This document shows positions 20,926-33,248 of a stretch of 64,000 nucleotides of DNA, in pieces. Both the position numbers and the translations under genes were made by a program. The first letter of the stretch is position 1, and each line of letters begins with the position of its first letter. The notes under the pieces were generated by a model. The model had not been told where the DNA came from. It searched no databases and was given only the letters and a program-made list of their open reading frames with translations. This stretch comes from Antedon mediterranea (Eukaryota > Echinodermata > Crinoidea > Comatulida > Antedonidae): assembly GCF_964355755.1 (NCBI RefSeq), contig NC_092670.1:16119201-16183200 (forward strand), in the 5' to 3' direction.

Positions 20926-23055
20926 TCAAACGTTCAAGTCCGTTAGTTCTTCCATATTTTCTTCTAACTTAATTGGTTTTGTATTCTCTGTGAAGAAAAG
21001 ACATCAAGTTAAAGCTATACAAATTCACTATATGTTTTAAGTATGTGTTTCTTTTAGGTGTCGTGATAATATTTTAAAATTGTATTGTGCTATATCTAAG
21101 TGGGGTGCATAGGACCAAAAACCACCGTTCATCCTTAATTCTTGAGCCCATAGAACACCCACCTTTTGAAACCCATGTATTTCTGTTTTGAATTAATACT
21201 TTTTAGGACATTTTATGGATATTTGTTATTGTTATCAACTTACTTGGTGTGACAAACCATGGACATGGGTACTCCTTTGTAAGTATTCTCAATCCAATAC
21301 AAAAGATGATGAAAGCGATCACACCACAGATTGCCGCCATATCCCCAAGACTCATCACTGTTCCACTACTCTCTGCAGGAAAAGAAATACATTTTGTTAA
21401 GTACACACTGAATGTGTATAATGAAAGAAAAGTTGCATATGGTTATTGAAATAAAAAAAAAGAATTTATAAAACAAATATAATATTCATATATACACAGA
21501 AAACACTCTTCTACAGCTCTGTCTACACTTTCACATTAGTTTGACAAAAATAAGTGTGATGTGCCCAAATATGAGTGATAGAGTTTGATTGATAGTGTAG
21601 ACCTAGCTTAATACACACTATATCTAGAGATTCCTGAAGCAGACGCCAATACAAAGCATCAGCATAGATACAGAGGCTTCCTATATTTGCTGACTGTGTG
21701 TAGACAGAGCTTTTTGTGTTTCCTGAAAATTTACCTTTGTTCTCTTGCACATCTAGATCAGTTGATGTATTGACGTCATTCTCGTGCAACATTGTAGCAA
21801 CTACGCCTGTACCTTGCACTTTGGAATCTTCTAAGTTAACATCCAAAACATTAGACACGCTGTCTGTTTTTGTTGGCTTCAAATCTAAAGATTCATAATT
21901 TAGCAATTAATAAATACGCAATAGCTTTTAAGTAGATGACGTAACTAAATACAATATTTCTGTAACATATAGAGTATAGTAATACTAAACAGTAATCAAA
22001 CCATTTGTTCCATCTATTATAAATTAACTTTTAATTATTAATCTAAACTTTTATGATGCCCAATTTGATCCATTTATCTAGTTGCATGGTACAAAAATCA
22101 TTAACCTTATAAAACACGGCACAAGTACTTGTTTGTCATAGACAGAACGAATCCATTCCCATTCACAAGGGACGCACAAGAGAGAAAAGCAATATGCTCT
22201 AGGCAGTACAGTTGAATATTGCTAAAATTTGTCTTTGTTCACGATTGCATACGCTGCCTCACAAAACAACTTGTATTGTTTCATGTTTAAAGAGTGCCTA
22301 GTTGAGGTCATAATGGGGTCACAGAGTTCTATGATCTTCCCAAGGACACAAAGGAACCAGAATGATTTGTTTTTAATTAAGTTTTTACTGGAGTCAATAT
22401 GTTACAGCATAGTATACGGATACAGATATATTGCTAATTTGTTATATTTAAAATGTATATATGCAGCTATACAACAAAGAAATGTAAAATGTATTTACAT
22501 TTGATAAACATAGTAATCTTTAAAAATGAATATCTATTATTATATTCAATATTTTAATTGTAATTCAATGACTACGGCATAAAAAAAAATATTAAAGAAC
22601 AATGTTTTTCATAAAATAATTAATAATATTTTGAGAAAAAATAAAGGACCCATAGTACAGAAGAACAATATACAAAATATTTTTTTAAGACCATCATTAA
22701 TCAAGACCAAGATTTAAAGTATTTGTAATTGTACCTTAATACCTTGTCACATCATGAAACAAGACAGAAAATTAATAGGCAAATTAAGTAAATGCAAAAT
22801 AAACAAACAAAACAAAGAGAAAATGTGGAAAATACCTGAACATTGATGAGCACACTCAAAACTGGAAAAGATTTCAGAATCTGAATCACAAATATTTTCA
22901 CATGGAACACACATTTCATTCATACAAGCTTGCAAATTTGGACACATATTCTTCTTAGAACATTTCAAATCATCCGCAAAAACGACTTGTCCAACAAAGA
23001 CACAGACACTGATCACAAAGGTAGAAGATGAAATGAAGCTAGTGGAGGAAGACAT
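20926..23055 (-). CDS. Small type I membrane protein with one TNFR-like cysteine-rich domain
   Basis: Coding exons on the minus strand: 23055-22836, 21884-21735, 21372-21244, 20987-20926. Phases join to 186 aa. Residues 1-27 form a signal peptide. Residues 32-72 hold eight cysteines spaced C-x5-C-x5-C-x4-C-x2-C-x3-C-x11-C-x3-C. The last five (CVPCENIC...ECAHQC) match the spacing of the BCMA/TACI type of TNF-receptor module and also recall the single module of insect Grindelwald. An acidic, Ser/Thr-containing stalk (about 74-130) follows, then one hydrophobic segment (AAICGVIAFIIFCIGLRIL) and a short tail ending EELTDLNV. The tail shows no death domain and no clear PxQxT-type TRAF site; its last residues LNV could act as a class II PDZ ligand. 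A TNF-family receptor role is inferred; the exon structure is well supported. Confidence 0.72.
21515..21608. mobile_element. MITE family A, copy 1 (short, diverged)
   Basis: Starts AGCTCTGTCTACACTTTCA and ends TAGTGTAGACCTAGCT, with the family's internal GTGTGATGTGCCCAAATATG. It sits inside an intron of the TNFR-like gene. A further end-like sequence, GTGTAGACAGAGCTTT, lies at about 21697. Confidence 0.7.
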
Positions 23056-23063
23056 GTTGAATG

Positions 23064-23470
23064 CTAAAGAAAAAGAAACAGAAAAAATTGTAAATTGAAT
23101 CTAGTGAGCTGCTGAGGTTGATATGTTCTCGCAGTTCCCGCGACCCCGTCGTCTCCTCTAGTCTCGTCCCCTGCGCGGTTTTTAAAGATATCCTCCCTGT
23201 GCTGTGTCCGGTCCGTCAAGAGAATGTTGAACAATTTAAAATGTCTATCAAATATTTATTAATCCAACTTTAAGTACAATCACTTACTGTTTTATAACTC
23301 TACGTATAGTTTTGTATGTGTTTCTTCGAGAAGTTCAATAACCAACTGACACAGCTGGGTTTAAAATACCGGATAATTTAAACGTTGCCATAACCACGTA
23401 CCTGGGAATAAGTAAATCACGCCACGATTCTCTTTCTTTTACTCAGTTCACGACGACAGAGGGCGACATG
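23064..23470 (-). promoter_or_regulatory. Putative 5'UTR exon and promoter region of the TNFR-like gene
   Basis: On the minus strand a good acceptor (TTTCTTTTTCTTTAG) ends just before 23063, eight bases upstream of the ATG. A strong donor, CCCAG|GTACGT, ends an upstream segment at 23402. Together they suggest a non-coding first exon extending rightwards from 23402. An AGAGGGCG box lies at 23458-23465. No TATA box was identified. Confidence 0.45.
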
Positions 23471-24088
23471 CTTTTTTTAGATTTTAAAGTTTTTTTTGTC
23501 ATTTGTTTTTTAAATATAAAAACTGTATAAAATCCTTTTTAATGAAATTAGTTATATGCTGGTTTGTTAACTTAAATTCCTGGCCCGACTAAAGCATTTA
23601 CAATTAAGAACATACACCCATTTTGTACAGTAGACCTAATATAGTAGGCCTATAATAGGTTGACTAATAATTGCAATTTAGCCTAAGTAATTTTACAGTA
23701 CCGTTTGTATGTAGTTATGTATAGCAAACAAGGAATATAAAAATGTGGTTAGATTGATATTAATTGATAGGAACGAATCAGGATGGATTGTCACACAAAG
23801 GCGAAAAAGTTATAGGTTATGAAACTATAGGTGGCGCTATAAATGGTTGATATTTATTAAATGAATTTTTTGTATCATTTCTTGGTGGAAATAGTTTGAG
23901 TCAGTAAACCAACCAAATTCGTGTTGTTCAATTTTAAAAAACAATTGCCTACGTATTTTTACCCTCTTGCGGCGAGTTAATGAAATAGAGGTTCGCAAAC
24001 AAACATTCCTGTTCCAGCACATGCTCCCTCCCCTGTGTGTGCGCAGACTAGAAATGTGTGTCACGTGACAGGACAACAGAATAGAGTG

Positions 24089-24944
24089 TACTAAGTCAAA
24101 GAATATAATTATATCACAAGAATGAGTATTCCGCGATTTTTGCATGAGAAATTTGTAACAGAGAGCGCCAGTGAGTGATGCCCGCCCTCATAAGGGCGGA
24201 TGTATACATACTAAATAAGACTTGATTTAATAGATATTATACATGTCACATTAAATAGAATTGTGATACAGTAATAGTTTTTGCAATTGTAAACGATTTT
24301 ATAATACATATTTATTAACAAACTAGTGTACATTCACTTTTACAGACAATTATTTACTAACATGCTAAGTTAGTTCACAAAAAAGGCCTAACACAGCAAC
24401 ACCAAAAATCAACGAATCGTTTACTCAGCAGCACGGCCTATTCTTTACCATTGCCGTGTACTACTCTACGCCCGGTAAATTAAGTATTGTTTTTATGATA
24501 TAAATTAGTATAAAATACATGTTATTAATAGGACAAAATGTTAAATGTCATTAACATTTATTTGTTTTACCAGAAACAAGTTAATTATTAAACTATCCTT
24601 CGTGAAAACGCGTAAACACCAACACGCCCGGTCACGCTATCGTAGCGCCCGGTTGATAAAGCAAACTGTTTATACGAAGTTTTTACTAAATAAATTGCAT
24701 AAAACGAACAATTAAATATCCAAATATTATTTAACATGATGTTGGCATGTAGTTGATAACATTTTTTATCATGAAAATACTACCGGTGGTCCAGCCTTTG
24801 ATTAGTGAAACAGTCACAAAAAGTTGTATACATCCCAGATACATCCACACTTATGGCGGCGCCCTACCACATGGACAATTATTACTGTTACAGGGAAAAT
24901 CGCGGAATACTCATCCTTGTGATATATATTCTTTGACTTAGTGC
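24089..24944. mobile_element. Element with ~120-bp inverted arms
   Basis: Arm 24089-24214 pairs with the reverse complement of 24822-24944. The best block is ACTAAGTCAAAGAATATA, with ATGAGTATTCCGCGATTTT beyond it; GGATGTATAC-type blocks match further in. The ~600-bp centre has no coding potential. It is probably a non-autonomous or decayed DNA transposon; target duplications were not found. Confidence 0.65.
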
Positions 24945-25280
24945 GGTAAACTTGTACCGGATTTGGACAGTATGGTTCCTGTTTTGACAACAAAACAATG
25001 GTAAAATATTATATTTTTTAAACGGATGAGCATAATTTTAACATGTATTATATATTATTTTGTACAGTCCTGGTCCAACATAATAACGTGTAAATGCTAC
25101 AGTAGGCCGCTCTACTATTCTAGTCTTAGATGCTTGTTGCCTGATAAACTAAGTAGTAGTAGCCTACTATTAGTAGTAATATAGGCCTAGAATAGTAGTA
25201 GGCCTAGACTACATGATTAAACTAACTTTAGCTAGGATTAAGGCAGTGTAGGTAGACTGTAACTCTACAGTTTGTCTTTC

Positions 25281-25700
25281 GGTATTCCTTACAATGTGCT
25301 AGGTCACATAAGATTGGTTGCTGGTGGTATCTGCAATTAATTATGTAGTCTACTTGGGGTAAGAGAGGGTCTCTACTTTTCTTTTGCAGGAATTGTCAGG
25401 ACCAAGGGAGTGCATAGGATAGGTGGTCTGTAATAAGGCATTAGGTATCCTTACAATGTGTCAGATCATAATAATATTGTTTGCTGGGTGTATCTACTAT
25501 AGCTATAAGATAGCTAGTTGGGGGAAGGGGACTGGATGGAGGAGGGATGTCTAGTCAAACTTTAGCGGGGTCTGTCAGGACCAAGTGTATACGTGGTCTG
25601 TGATAGGTCATTTGGTATTCCTTACAATGTGCTTAATGATATAATATTGGTTGCTGGTGATATCTACATAAGATAGCCTACACTATAGTAGTTTGGAGGA
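25281..25700. repeat. Diverged ~167-bp tandem repeat, about 2.5 copies
   Basis: The phrase GGTAT(T)CCTTACAATGTG recurs at 25281, 25444 and 25614. Aligned downstream words include TTG(G)TTGCTGG, TATCTAC and a G-rich block with AGGGTCTCT or GGGATGTCT, then GTCAGGACCAAG. It is non-coding and satellite-like. Confidence 0.75.
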
Positions 25701-26698
25701 AAGGGAGGGTCTCTGGTCAAACTTGGTACTTGCGGTGCAGCGGAAAATTAGTCTGTCGTTATCCATTTGGTACTGTATGAACTCAACTTGTTCATTTATG
25801 CTATCCCCATTTTTAGGCCATCCATATAGGGGGTCTGGCGGGCCTATTACAGCGGATAAAATGTCGTTTGTGAATTTGGGCAGCTCATAGTGGTCAAATT
25901 AGGTGGTATATCTTTCGTCTATCTGGTACCATTTTTAAAGCAATTTTCGTGGTCACCCGGGTCTATACGCAGCGGGGGGTACCCTGCAGATTCACATTTT
26001 TATTGACTTCAGGAGCCTAACCCCCTCCACACTCACATATTCAGATATTGGTACCTAGGTCATCCAACCAAATGTCTCTGGGATGGCTGTCTAGACCGAC
26101 GGTTAAAAAATAGCCTATTCTAGGCTTTAGCTAAACTTCATGTCACCTACTGTAGGCTATTTCAGCCCAATTTTAATAATGACATTTAATAAATATTTGA
26201 CTATCGCATTGCCTTGTCACTACACTTTATTGTTGCCGACGGACGCTGCAGCAGATTGCCGTGTGATAATCTTGGCTTCTTACCACCGCTTGTGGCTTTT
26301 ATGCATTTACTTTTTTTTCTTATATGTATGCCTAAACTTATTTTTTTTAAACATCTACGTTCGTTAGCACTGGACACGATTCAATATAATTAATACAAGT
26401 CACTAATTACAGTTTAAAAGTAGGACAATTGTTTATTGTATTGTTGTAAGACCTAATCAATAATATTATTATTTAATAATTACATAAAACAAAAGATACC
26501 TTATTAAAATTAAGATAAAACTTACGACTTGGAACTTATGGCCAGGATAATTTGTTATGGCCAGGATAATAGAGTAGTAACCGGCCAGACTATAATTTTG
26601 CTCTCTCTCTCCCCAAAACTAACTCTATTGATTACTAATAAATAATATAAACGGTTATATTGCCGGAAGAGAGACACAGACTCGTCTCTCATCATAAG

Positions 26699-27063
26699 TT
26701 AAAGATGTATTGTCCTCCAAAAACATGAAAAATGAAGATTAATAAAATCAGACTTTAATATGCGCCATGTTGCAGTTTTGATAAAGTTAAAAATAATAAT
26801 TTCATATATTAATAAAAAGACAAAAAAATTGTTAAAAAAACCATTGTCTGACAGACCATTTAAAAGTGTTTTTTTGCTTTAAGTAACATTTTTTCAGGTA
26901 AATAATTTTGTTATTCAGTTTTTGATCAAAGTGAATAACTTACGTGACATTATAATGGATTGCCATATTCAACAACAAACAAATGTGAGTGTTTACCGAC
27001 CGACATAGTGATCTGTAGAGTCGCGTGAAATTTTGAAATGTTATGGGGACAATATATCTTTAA
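26699..27063 (+). mobile_element. MITE family B, longest copy (365 bp)
   Basis: Bounded by TTAAAGATGTATTGTCC and GGACAATATATCTTTAA. It contains all segments found in the shorter copies and is the best reference for the family. Confidence 0.8.
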
Positions 27064-28187
27064 GGGAAATTAGTTGAATTGAACCAACCTGGGGCGCAAT
27101 TATGTATTTTGTTTCAATGTAGGTTGCATTTGTAATTATTATCAAGTGTGACGTGTATTATTATTGGGTTGTCAACAATTTGTATTTAAAATGTAGTTGA
27201 GCCCCTCAACTATAATGTTGTTATAGTACTGATCTAAATACCTAGATTACATTCCAGTCAATTTTCCCACAGTATTTTTTACATTATCATATACCAAGAA
27301 TTGTGGGAAGGGCGATACGCACGTACGCCTCTCTTCTTGGGAGTTGAAACACCTGGACTGCCGTATACACTCAGGTGCTTAGACGTAAGTGTATACCAAG
27401 ATGACATCATAGCCTTTAAGAATACAGGACTACATTAATAAGATTATGATAGTGCCTTCGGATCGTGTACGGTTAATCATACCACGGAGAAATAATAAAT
27501 ATTATACACAGATATTGCTGACAATTGAATGATAGATGAAGACTTTAAAATAACGGGTGACCTAAATATTTAAATATCAATAATCGTAACCGTATTAAAT
27601 AAAATATTATAGGATTAATTTGCATAGGCCTACTTTGATCTAAATATCCATTAATTTTAAAATGTGCAGGCAACATTTATCATATGCCTATATATCTGCA
27701 GATATGACGTATTTATATTCTCTGTTTTATCATCATTGAGTCTATTAATTAACAAATGGCATAGGAACAATGAAGTTTGCACAATCATACTTGTCTATAT
27801 TAATTGATTTCATCGATACAGCATAATACCCACTTTGATGAGACGTTTAATTGAGTCTTCGTTTATCTTGGTAACAAGTCCCTCTTTATCCAGGGAACAA
27901 GCGAGTTTAGAAGTGGCTTTTGCAGGTGGTTTTGAGAGTATAACCTACTGGACAAGTTACGTACAAAACACGTTATTTACTTACACATATAACAATGTCG
28001 ATTGGACAAATCATGTACGTAATTAACATGTTTACTTAACGATAACTTATCGAAGATCAGAGACTGTGTTTTTTCATTCGGCCGATTAACACCAATCGAA
28101 CGTAACATAATACAATTAGCCTATGCAAACATAGTAAGCGTGCACGCGCGTGTGAGAAAAACATAATTGGATCGTATCTAACTTTAC

Positions 28188-28330
28188 GTCATCATCATAC
28201 CTCCGACAAACGCGTTTTGTGTTTGCTTCATAGCCCCGAGCCTGGGAATACACCAAGGCGTCATCATCATAGCACCGACAAACGCGTTTTTTGTGTGTTT
28301 TTAGCCTCGAGCTTGGGAACTCAACCAAGG
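28188..28330 (+). repeat. 72-bp tandem duplication upstream of the Unc-4-like gene
   Basis: Two adjacent copies (28188-28259, 28260-28330) each start GTCATCATCATA and contain CCGACAAACGCGTTTT, AGCC(C/T)CGAGC and CTTGGG- or CCTGGG-AA. They lie 165-305 bp before the start codon, so they may be duplicated promoter or 5'UTR sequence. Confidence 0.85.
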
Positions 28331-28493
28331 TAGCACTGGCTGTTCATTACTTTCTGAAAGATCCTACCGCCGAGAACATTCCAAATGATCATTTGTACAA
28401 GAAAGGCTTAATAGACACAGACGACTGAGGAGAAGTTGCTTAAATTAAACGTTATTGAACATTATTGAAATAAACAAACAACAAAAAGTAAAA

Positions 28494-31400
28494 ATGAATG
28501 GAAGAAACGAAGTAACAGCGTTTACGATTGCCAATATTTTGGGTCTTAACTTTAACCACGAGAAAGAAGAGAAAAAAGTAAATAACTTGACAACTGCTGA
28601 AGATTCTAACTCAGAAGTTTCTTCACAGCAAAATGGTTTGTACATTTTCAAATTATTACTATTAGTACTATTACTACTATTTTTACTATTTTTACTGTTA
28701 ATTAGGAAATCCTAATTTTCTTTGAATTACTAATCCCCCGCTGTAACTTTGACAACTTTTATGTTGATTTTATTTATTCTATCTTGTGTTGGTAAACAAG
28801 CACTTACCGTAGCTAACTTAAGACAATCGTATACCATGGAAGTATATTACCAAAACAATGTTTAAACATTGACACACTTCTAAAGATTATATCATTATTC
28901 ACTTTTTAAACCGCTGAAAAAAAAAAAATTAATATATTCATTTTTCTTATCCGGATAACTAGAGACGCTATATAAATTAGGCCCTAATAATATCAGGGAG
29001 GTATAAATATAATTATTGTTATAACTTCCAGCTAATATCCTTTTTCGCTATGACAAAAATTGATTGAAATATTTAATATTTGTTGATGTCTAGCAAAATA
29101 TCAGTTTTAGGTAGTTATTATAGATGTGGACGGTAAGGCATTGAGACTGCACTTATTCAGAAATAGTCTACCAAATTATAAATTATTATTATACCTCCCA
29201 GCTAATCTTTTTTTGCCAAGACAAACATTGATTGAAAAATGTGTTGATGTCTAGCAAAACATTAGTTTTAGGCAGTATTATAAATGTTTTCAACGGTAAG
29301 ACGTTGAGACTGCACTTATTCAGAAATAGTCTACTAAATTAGAAAAAACAAGTGTGTCGCCCTCTCAACAAAATATCTACCAAACTTCAGAAAAAGTTAT
29401 AAAAGTACAATGTATTTCATATTTTTGTAAATTTACAATTTTCGAAAATTACAATAAATCGATGATTTTTACCGAATGTATTTCTAATTCCGTATTTAGA
29501 CATGGGATGCAAAACAAAGAGAAAAACGCGAAGGATGAGAGTGCGAACTAACTTTAGCTCATGGCAACTGGATGAGCTTGAGCAGGCGTTCGAGTCCACT
29601 CATTATCCAGACATATTTATGAGGGAGGCACTCGCTATGCGGCTGGATCTTATGGAAGCCAGAGTACAGGTAAATATTTTATTTTTTTATTTTTTTTATT
29701 TATTCATTTCCCAACCAACAGTGAGCTCATGGTTCACCACTTACAGGAGGGAACACAGACAAACACGAACATATACAATAACAAACATTAAACTAAACTA
29801 CTAACAATGTTACGAAACTTACGGAAATTATTACTAAAGATATCTAACTCAGGGTTTCTTAAAGTAAAAGAATTATAAAGTATATATGCAATATTGATAA
29901 CTGTATACATTAGTTTCTCCATTTATTTAATATTTCCACTTATTATATATTCTACTGATCTTGCTGCCATGTTTTGTCTATCCAATTTGTTAACCTTAGT
30001 TCTCTTAAATCGTTGAAACATAAACTGCTCATCTCATTTGTAACTAAAGAATAAATACAAAAAATAAACTTTCTTCATCAGTACTTGAAATTCCTGGGTG
30101 CAGGAACACTATTCAAACTCAATATAGGCCAAACGTTTCGATTTTACGTTCATTTGGATTTCGCGTAAAGACTGTAATTCTGTCTAAAAATAAATAAATG
30201 TCTTCATCAGTACTTTGAATGGATAACTAAAGTTGAGAGCAGGAAAGGTTTAGTCAAAGGCCTACTGTTTCGATTTTACGATCATTCGGTCATTAGTCTC
30301 GCGTAAAGACTGTAATTCTGTCTAAAAAATAAATAAAATAAATTTCTTCATAGTACTCTAAATGGATAACTAAGTTTTTTTGTATGCATAATCAACAATA
30401 TGTATATAAAGGTTAAAAGTGTAAAAATCCGAAATTAACAACAAAAATGAAATTTAACGTACGAAAATGAAATGTGAATTTAATACATATGGAAGATTGA
30501 ATGAATAAAGGTGGTAGTTAACCACAAACGAGAAAACAAAGTTGAGAACAGGAACGATTTAGTCAAACTCAGTATTGGCCTACTGTATCGATTACGATCA
30601 TTCAGGAAATGATCACGTAAAATACTCTAATTCTGAAAACTGAAGACGCATTGGTGGTGGTCTGAAAAGGGGTGGTACTGATATAGGTTACTTTAGAATA
30701 CTAGTAATTGCTTATTTGATACTTATGATGTCTCAGAAGACGGCCACTTTAACTCGTATATCTTGCCAATCAATAAAAACGAGACAGTATTGATAGCACA
30801 AATCATTTGTGCATTTCTTTTGTACGTAATGGAATGAGGAAATTAAAATGAATTAAAACTGTGAAAGATAAATACTGACTAAAATAATATTAGAAGATTT
30901 ACGATGATGTATGAGGACCGTGGGAAACATTGGATTAAAGAAAGCCAGCATAAAATATGTTTTGAATATCATTTGTATTTAAAAGTAACATTTCGCATTG
31001 CGTCTGCTTACAATACCAGATAAGGAAGGTCTGACTACAAAAAATCCTTGCAAATCTGATTCAAGAAACATTCAAGAAACATTTATTGACCAAAAATATT
31101 ATTCGCTGTAGTCCCTCTTTACATTATACAAATAATAATAATACAACACCTTACCTTAATTAGCCGTTACGTACATCATATAAATGAAAAAAAAAAAGAA
31201 TTCAGTATCTTAATTCATTAGGTTACCATCTGAGATATACATTAATAAAAGATATTCTTTAACGGACCTTTTTAAACTTTTGTCATGCACCATGTTTGGA
31301 ATTTTTAATTCCAAAGTTTAGGTCCATTTATATGAATAAAGTGTTAGTTTTAAGAAAGTTAGTCTTAAGAAAGGTACATTCATTGCATATTTGTATTTAA

Positions 31401-32874
31401 GATTGTGATAATTGTTTTCATGCTTACTAAAAATGTTTAGAACATATTGTGGTAACACACCACGCCTAACATTATCCATTATTATACGTAATACGCAGTT
31501 AAGCGCGCAGTGTACGTCATTAACGCGTTCGGTAATTACTGTTAGTTGTTCGTGTGAGCAGGATAAACTCGCATTCTTTTACCTGAGAACCACTTTAATG
31601 TAATTAATCATCGTCAGAAACAATTGGCCGTAGCTAAGTTGATCGAGTAATTTAGAGAAGTAGACGTGGCGATGCAATTGCTCCGTAATTCACATAAATA
31701 ATCAAAATTCTTTTATCTCCAATGTCTCACCTTAGCGCTTGCACATCGTGCGTCGCTAAATGCGTTCAGGGAACGACTCTACTCAAACACACCTGGTCGT
31801 TTAACGACAAGGCGCGGGCCCGTTTATTGGCCATCATTTGAGTTAATTTCACAAAATTAGTCAAAATAATTTGTCTTGTTTTCCCGGCTGATTTCATTAG
31901 ACGTGAAACTATAATGCAAGTCGGAACTTGTCAGTTTTGATAAATGTGTACTGGTTTGCTTTTACAAAAAGAGAAAGTGGACACGCGATCTCCAAACACG
32001 CAATCTAATCAAATAACGACTAACAATTTATTATTAGTTTGGTCAGTCCACCGATTAGAATGAAAACGAATATGAAGTTTGTTGATTACTATCTTGTTTA
32101 CTTGATGATTCCGCAATTTTTCTGTATCTGAAATTGAGGCTAAGCAAACATGATATAGGTTTTAGCGCCCTTCTGTGTATCCGATGTAGAGGTTTAGAAC
32201 TTTAGAGACCACACAAAAGCAGAACAGAACAGTGTTAATTCTATTTAACTCCAATAGAGAAATGTTTTTTGTGGGTGCAATTCAAGCTCATGGTGGGCAA
32301 CGTGACAATGACGTCATCTGAAGCTGTCTTCTTGTAGATATGTCTACATATGACTTACATAGCTAATAATATTATTATTATATTATTGTTATAGGTATGG
32401 TTTCAAAATCGTAGAGCAAAATGGCGAAAGCAAGAGAAAAATACATCTCATCCATTACCAAACGATTTTGCATCTAACAATGACGATCTATCTCCAACAA
32501 GTCTCCGGATGAGGCCTAGGCCATCCAGCAATAGTACGTCCAATCATTCAGGCCCGGTTGAGAACGACTGGTGTATCAAACAAGAACCCATACCATTTAT
32601 AAGCGTTGTACCACCTTCTTTACCACCTATGGTATCATGCCAAGATCTGCGGTTCCATCATACGCGTGCCAATATGTCTTACCCTGACATACAGGCCACC
32701 AGCATCTCGATGCTACGACAAAGAGCTATCGATCATGCAGCAGGGCTTAGGATGCTAGGCCTAGCTCCAGTATTTGATTGTGATAGGGGATTAACAACTA
32801 AAAAAAGTGTATTCATGGGTGATCACAAACCTCAAGCTTGCACCTATGTCGGTGGTGATGCTTTTTCGTACTAA
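28494..32874 (+). CDS. Unc-4/UNCX-like paired-class homeobox protein with eh1 and OAR motifs
   Basis: Predicted nuclear DNA-binding transcription factor. Exons: 28494-28635, 29500-29669, 32395-32874; phases join to 263 aa. Exon 1 carries the eh1 motif FTIANILGL (residues 10-18), a Groucho/TLE co-repressor ligand. The homeodomain (about 59-118) has Trp11 ([12 protein letters not shown]), [16 protein letters not shown] and Gln50 ([12 protein letters not shown]). Trp11 plus REALA are shared with UNCX and not with other paired-class families I know. An intron splits homeodomain residues 46 and 47. The C-terminal part has a sumoylation-type site IKQE (Lys about 166) and an OAR-like motif, [19 protein letters not shown] (about 208-226). 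The first donor (G|GTTTGT) is weak, so exon 1 is slightly less certain. It is a tandem paralog of the UNCX gene starting at 51121 and more diverged than that copy. Confidence 0.9.
29020..29340 (+). repeat. ~170-bp tandem duplication in Unc-4-like intron 1
   Basis: Copies at about 29020-29180 and 29195-29340 share CCAGCTAAT, TTGATGTCTAGCAAAA, TTTTAGG(T/C)AGT and GACTGCACTTATTCAGAAAT. The array ends 160 bp before the homeodomain exon. Confidence 0.85.
30074..30645 (+). repeat. Three-copy ~130-bp tandem repeat in Unc-4-like intron 2
   Basis: Copies start near 30074, 30199 and 30345, each with CTTCAT(CA)GTACT, AGGAAC or AGGAAAGG-type, ATTTTACGATCATT and TAAAGACTGTAATTCTGTCT blocks. The third copy is interrupted by about 160 bp (roughly 30377-30540) before resuming to about 30645. 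Confidence 0.75.
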
Positions 32875-33248
32875 GTGGAGACTATTGCAACTTTGTATAC
32901 TGTAGAGGGCGTCTTGTTTTGTAAAGATGTAGAGCTACAGTAGATACAACTATGAACAAGGAAATATAATATGTTTGTCCATGATACAATAGAGAACAAA
33001 TAAGTGTCTAGTACATTCAGTCAACATGTTTAAAATAATTATCATTATCTAGTCGATGGCATACGATTCAGAATATTAATAATTATGCAATAAGTGCCTT
33101 AGAATGAAACGTTAGGCCTACAAATAACATTGACCTAATGACATTATAATAGATAATTCTAGTTACATTTTAACTTATTTTATAGTATAATTAATGTTTT
33201 ATTATATATTTATATTATAAATAAGCACATAACCAGAATGTATTTATT

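Larger units (their letters stand above)
23471..28187. other. Gene-poor spacer between TNFR-like and Unc-4-like genes
   Basis: No convincing coding exon on either strand. It holds a long inverted repeat (24089-24944), a roughly 167-bp tandem repeat (25281-25700), a MITE family B copy (26699-27063) and unremarkable AT-rich DNA. The part from about 27100 rightwards is presumably upstream regulatory DNA of the homeobox gene. Confidence 0.55.
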
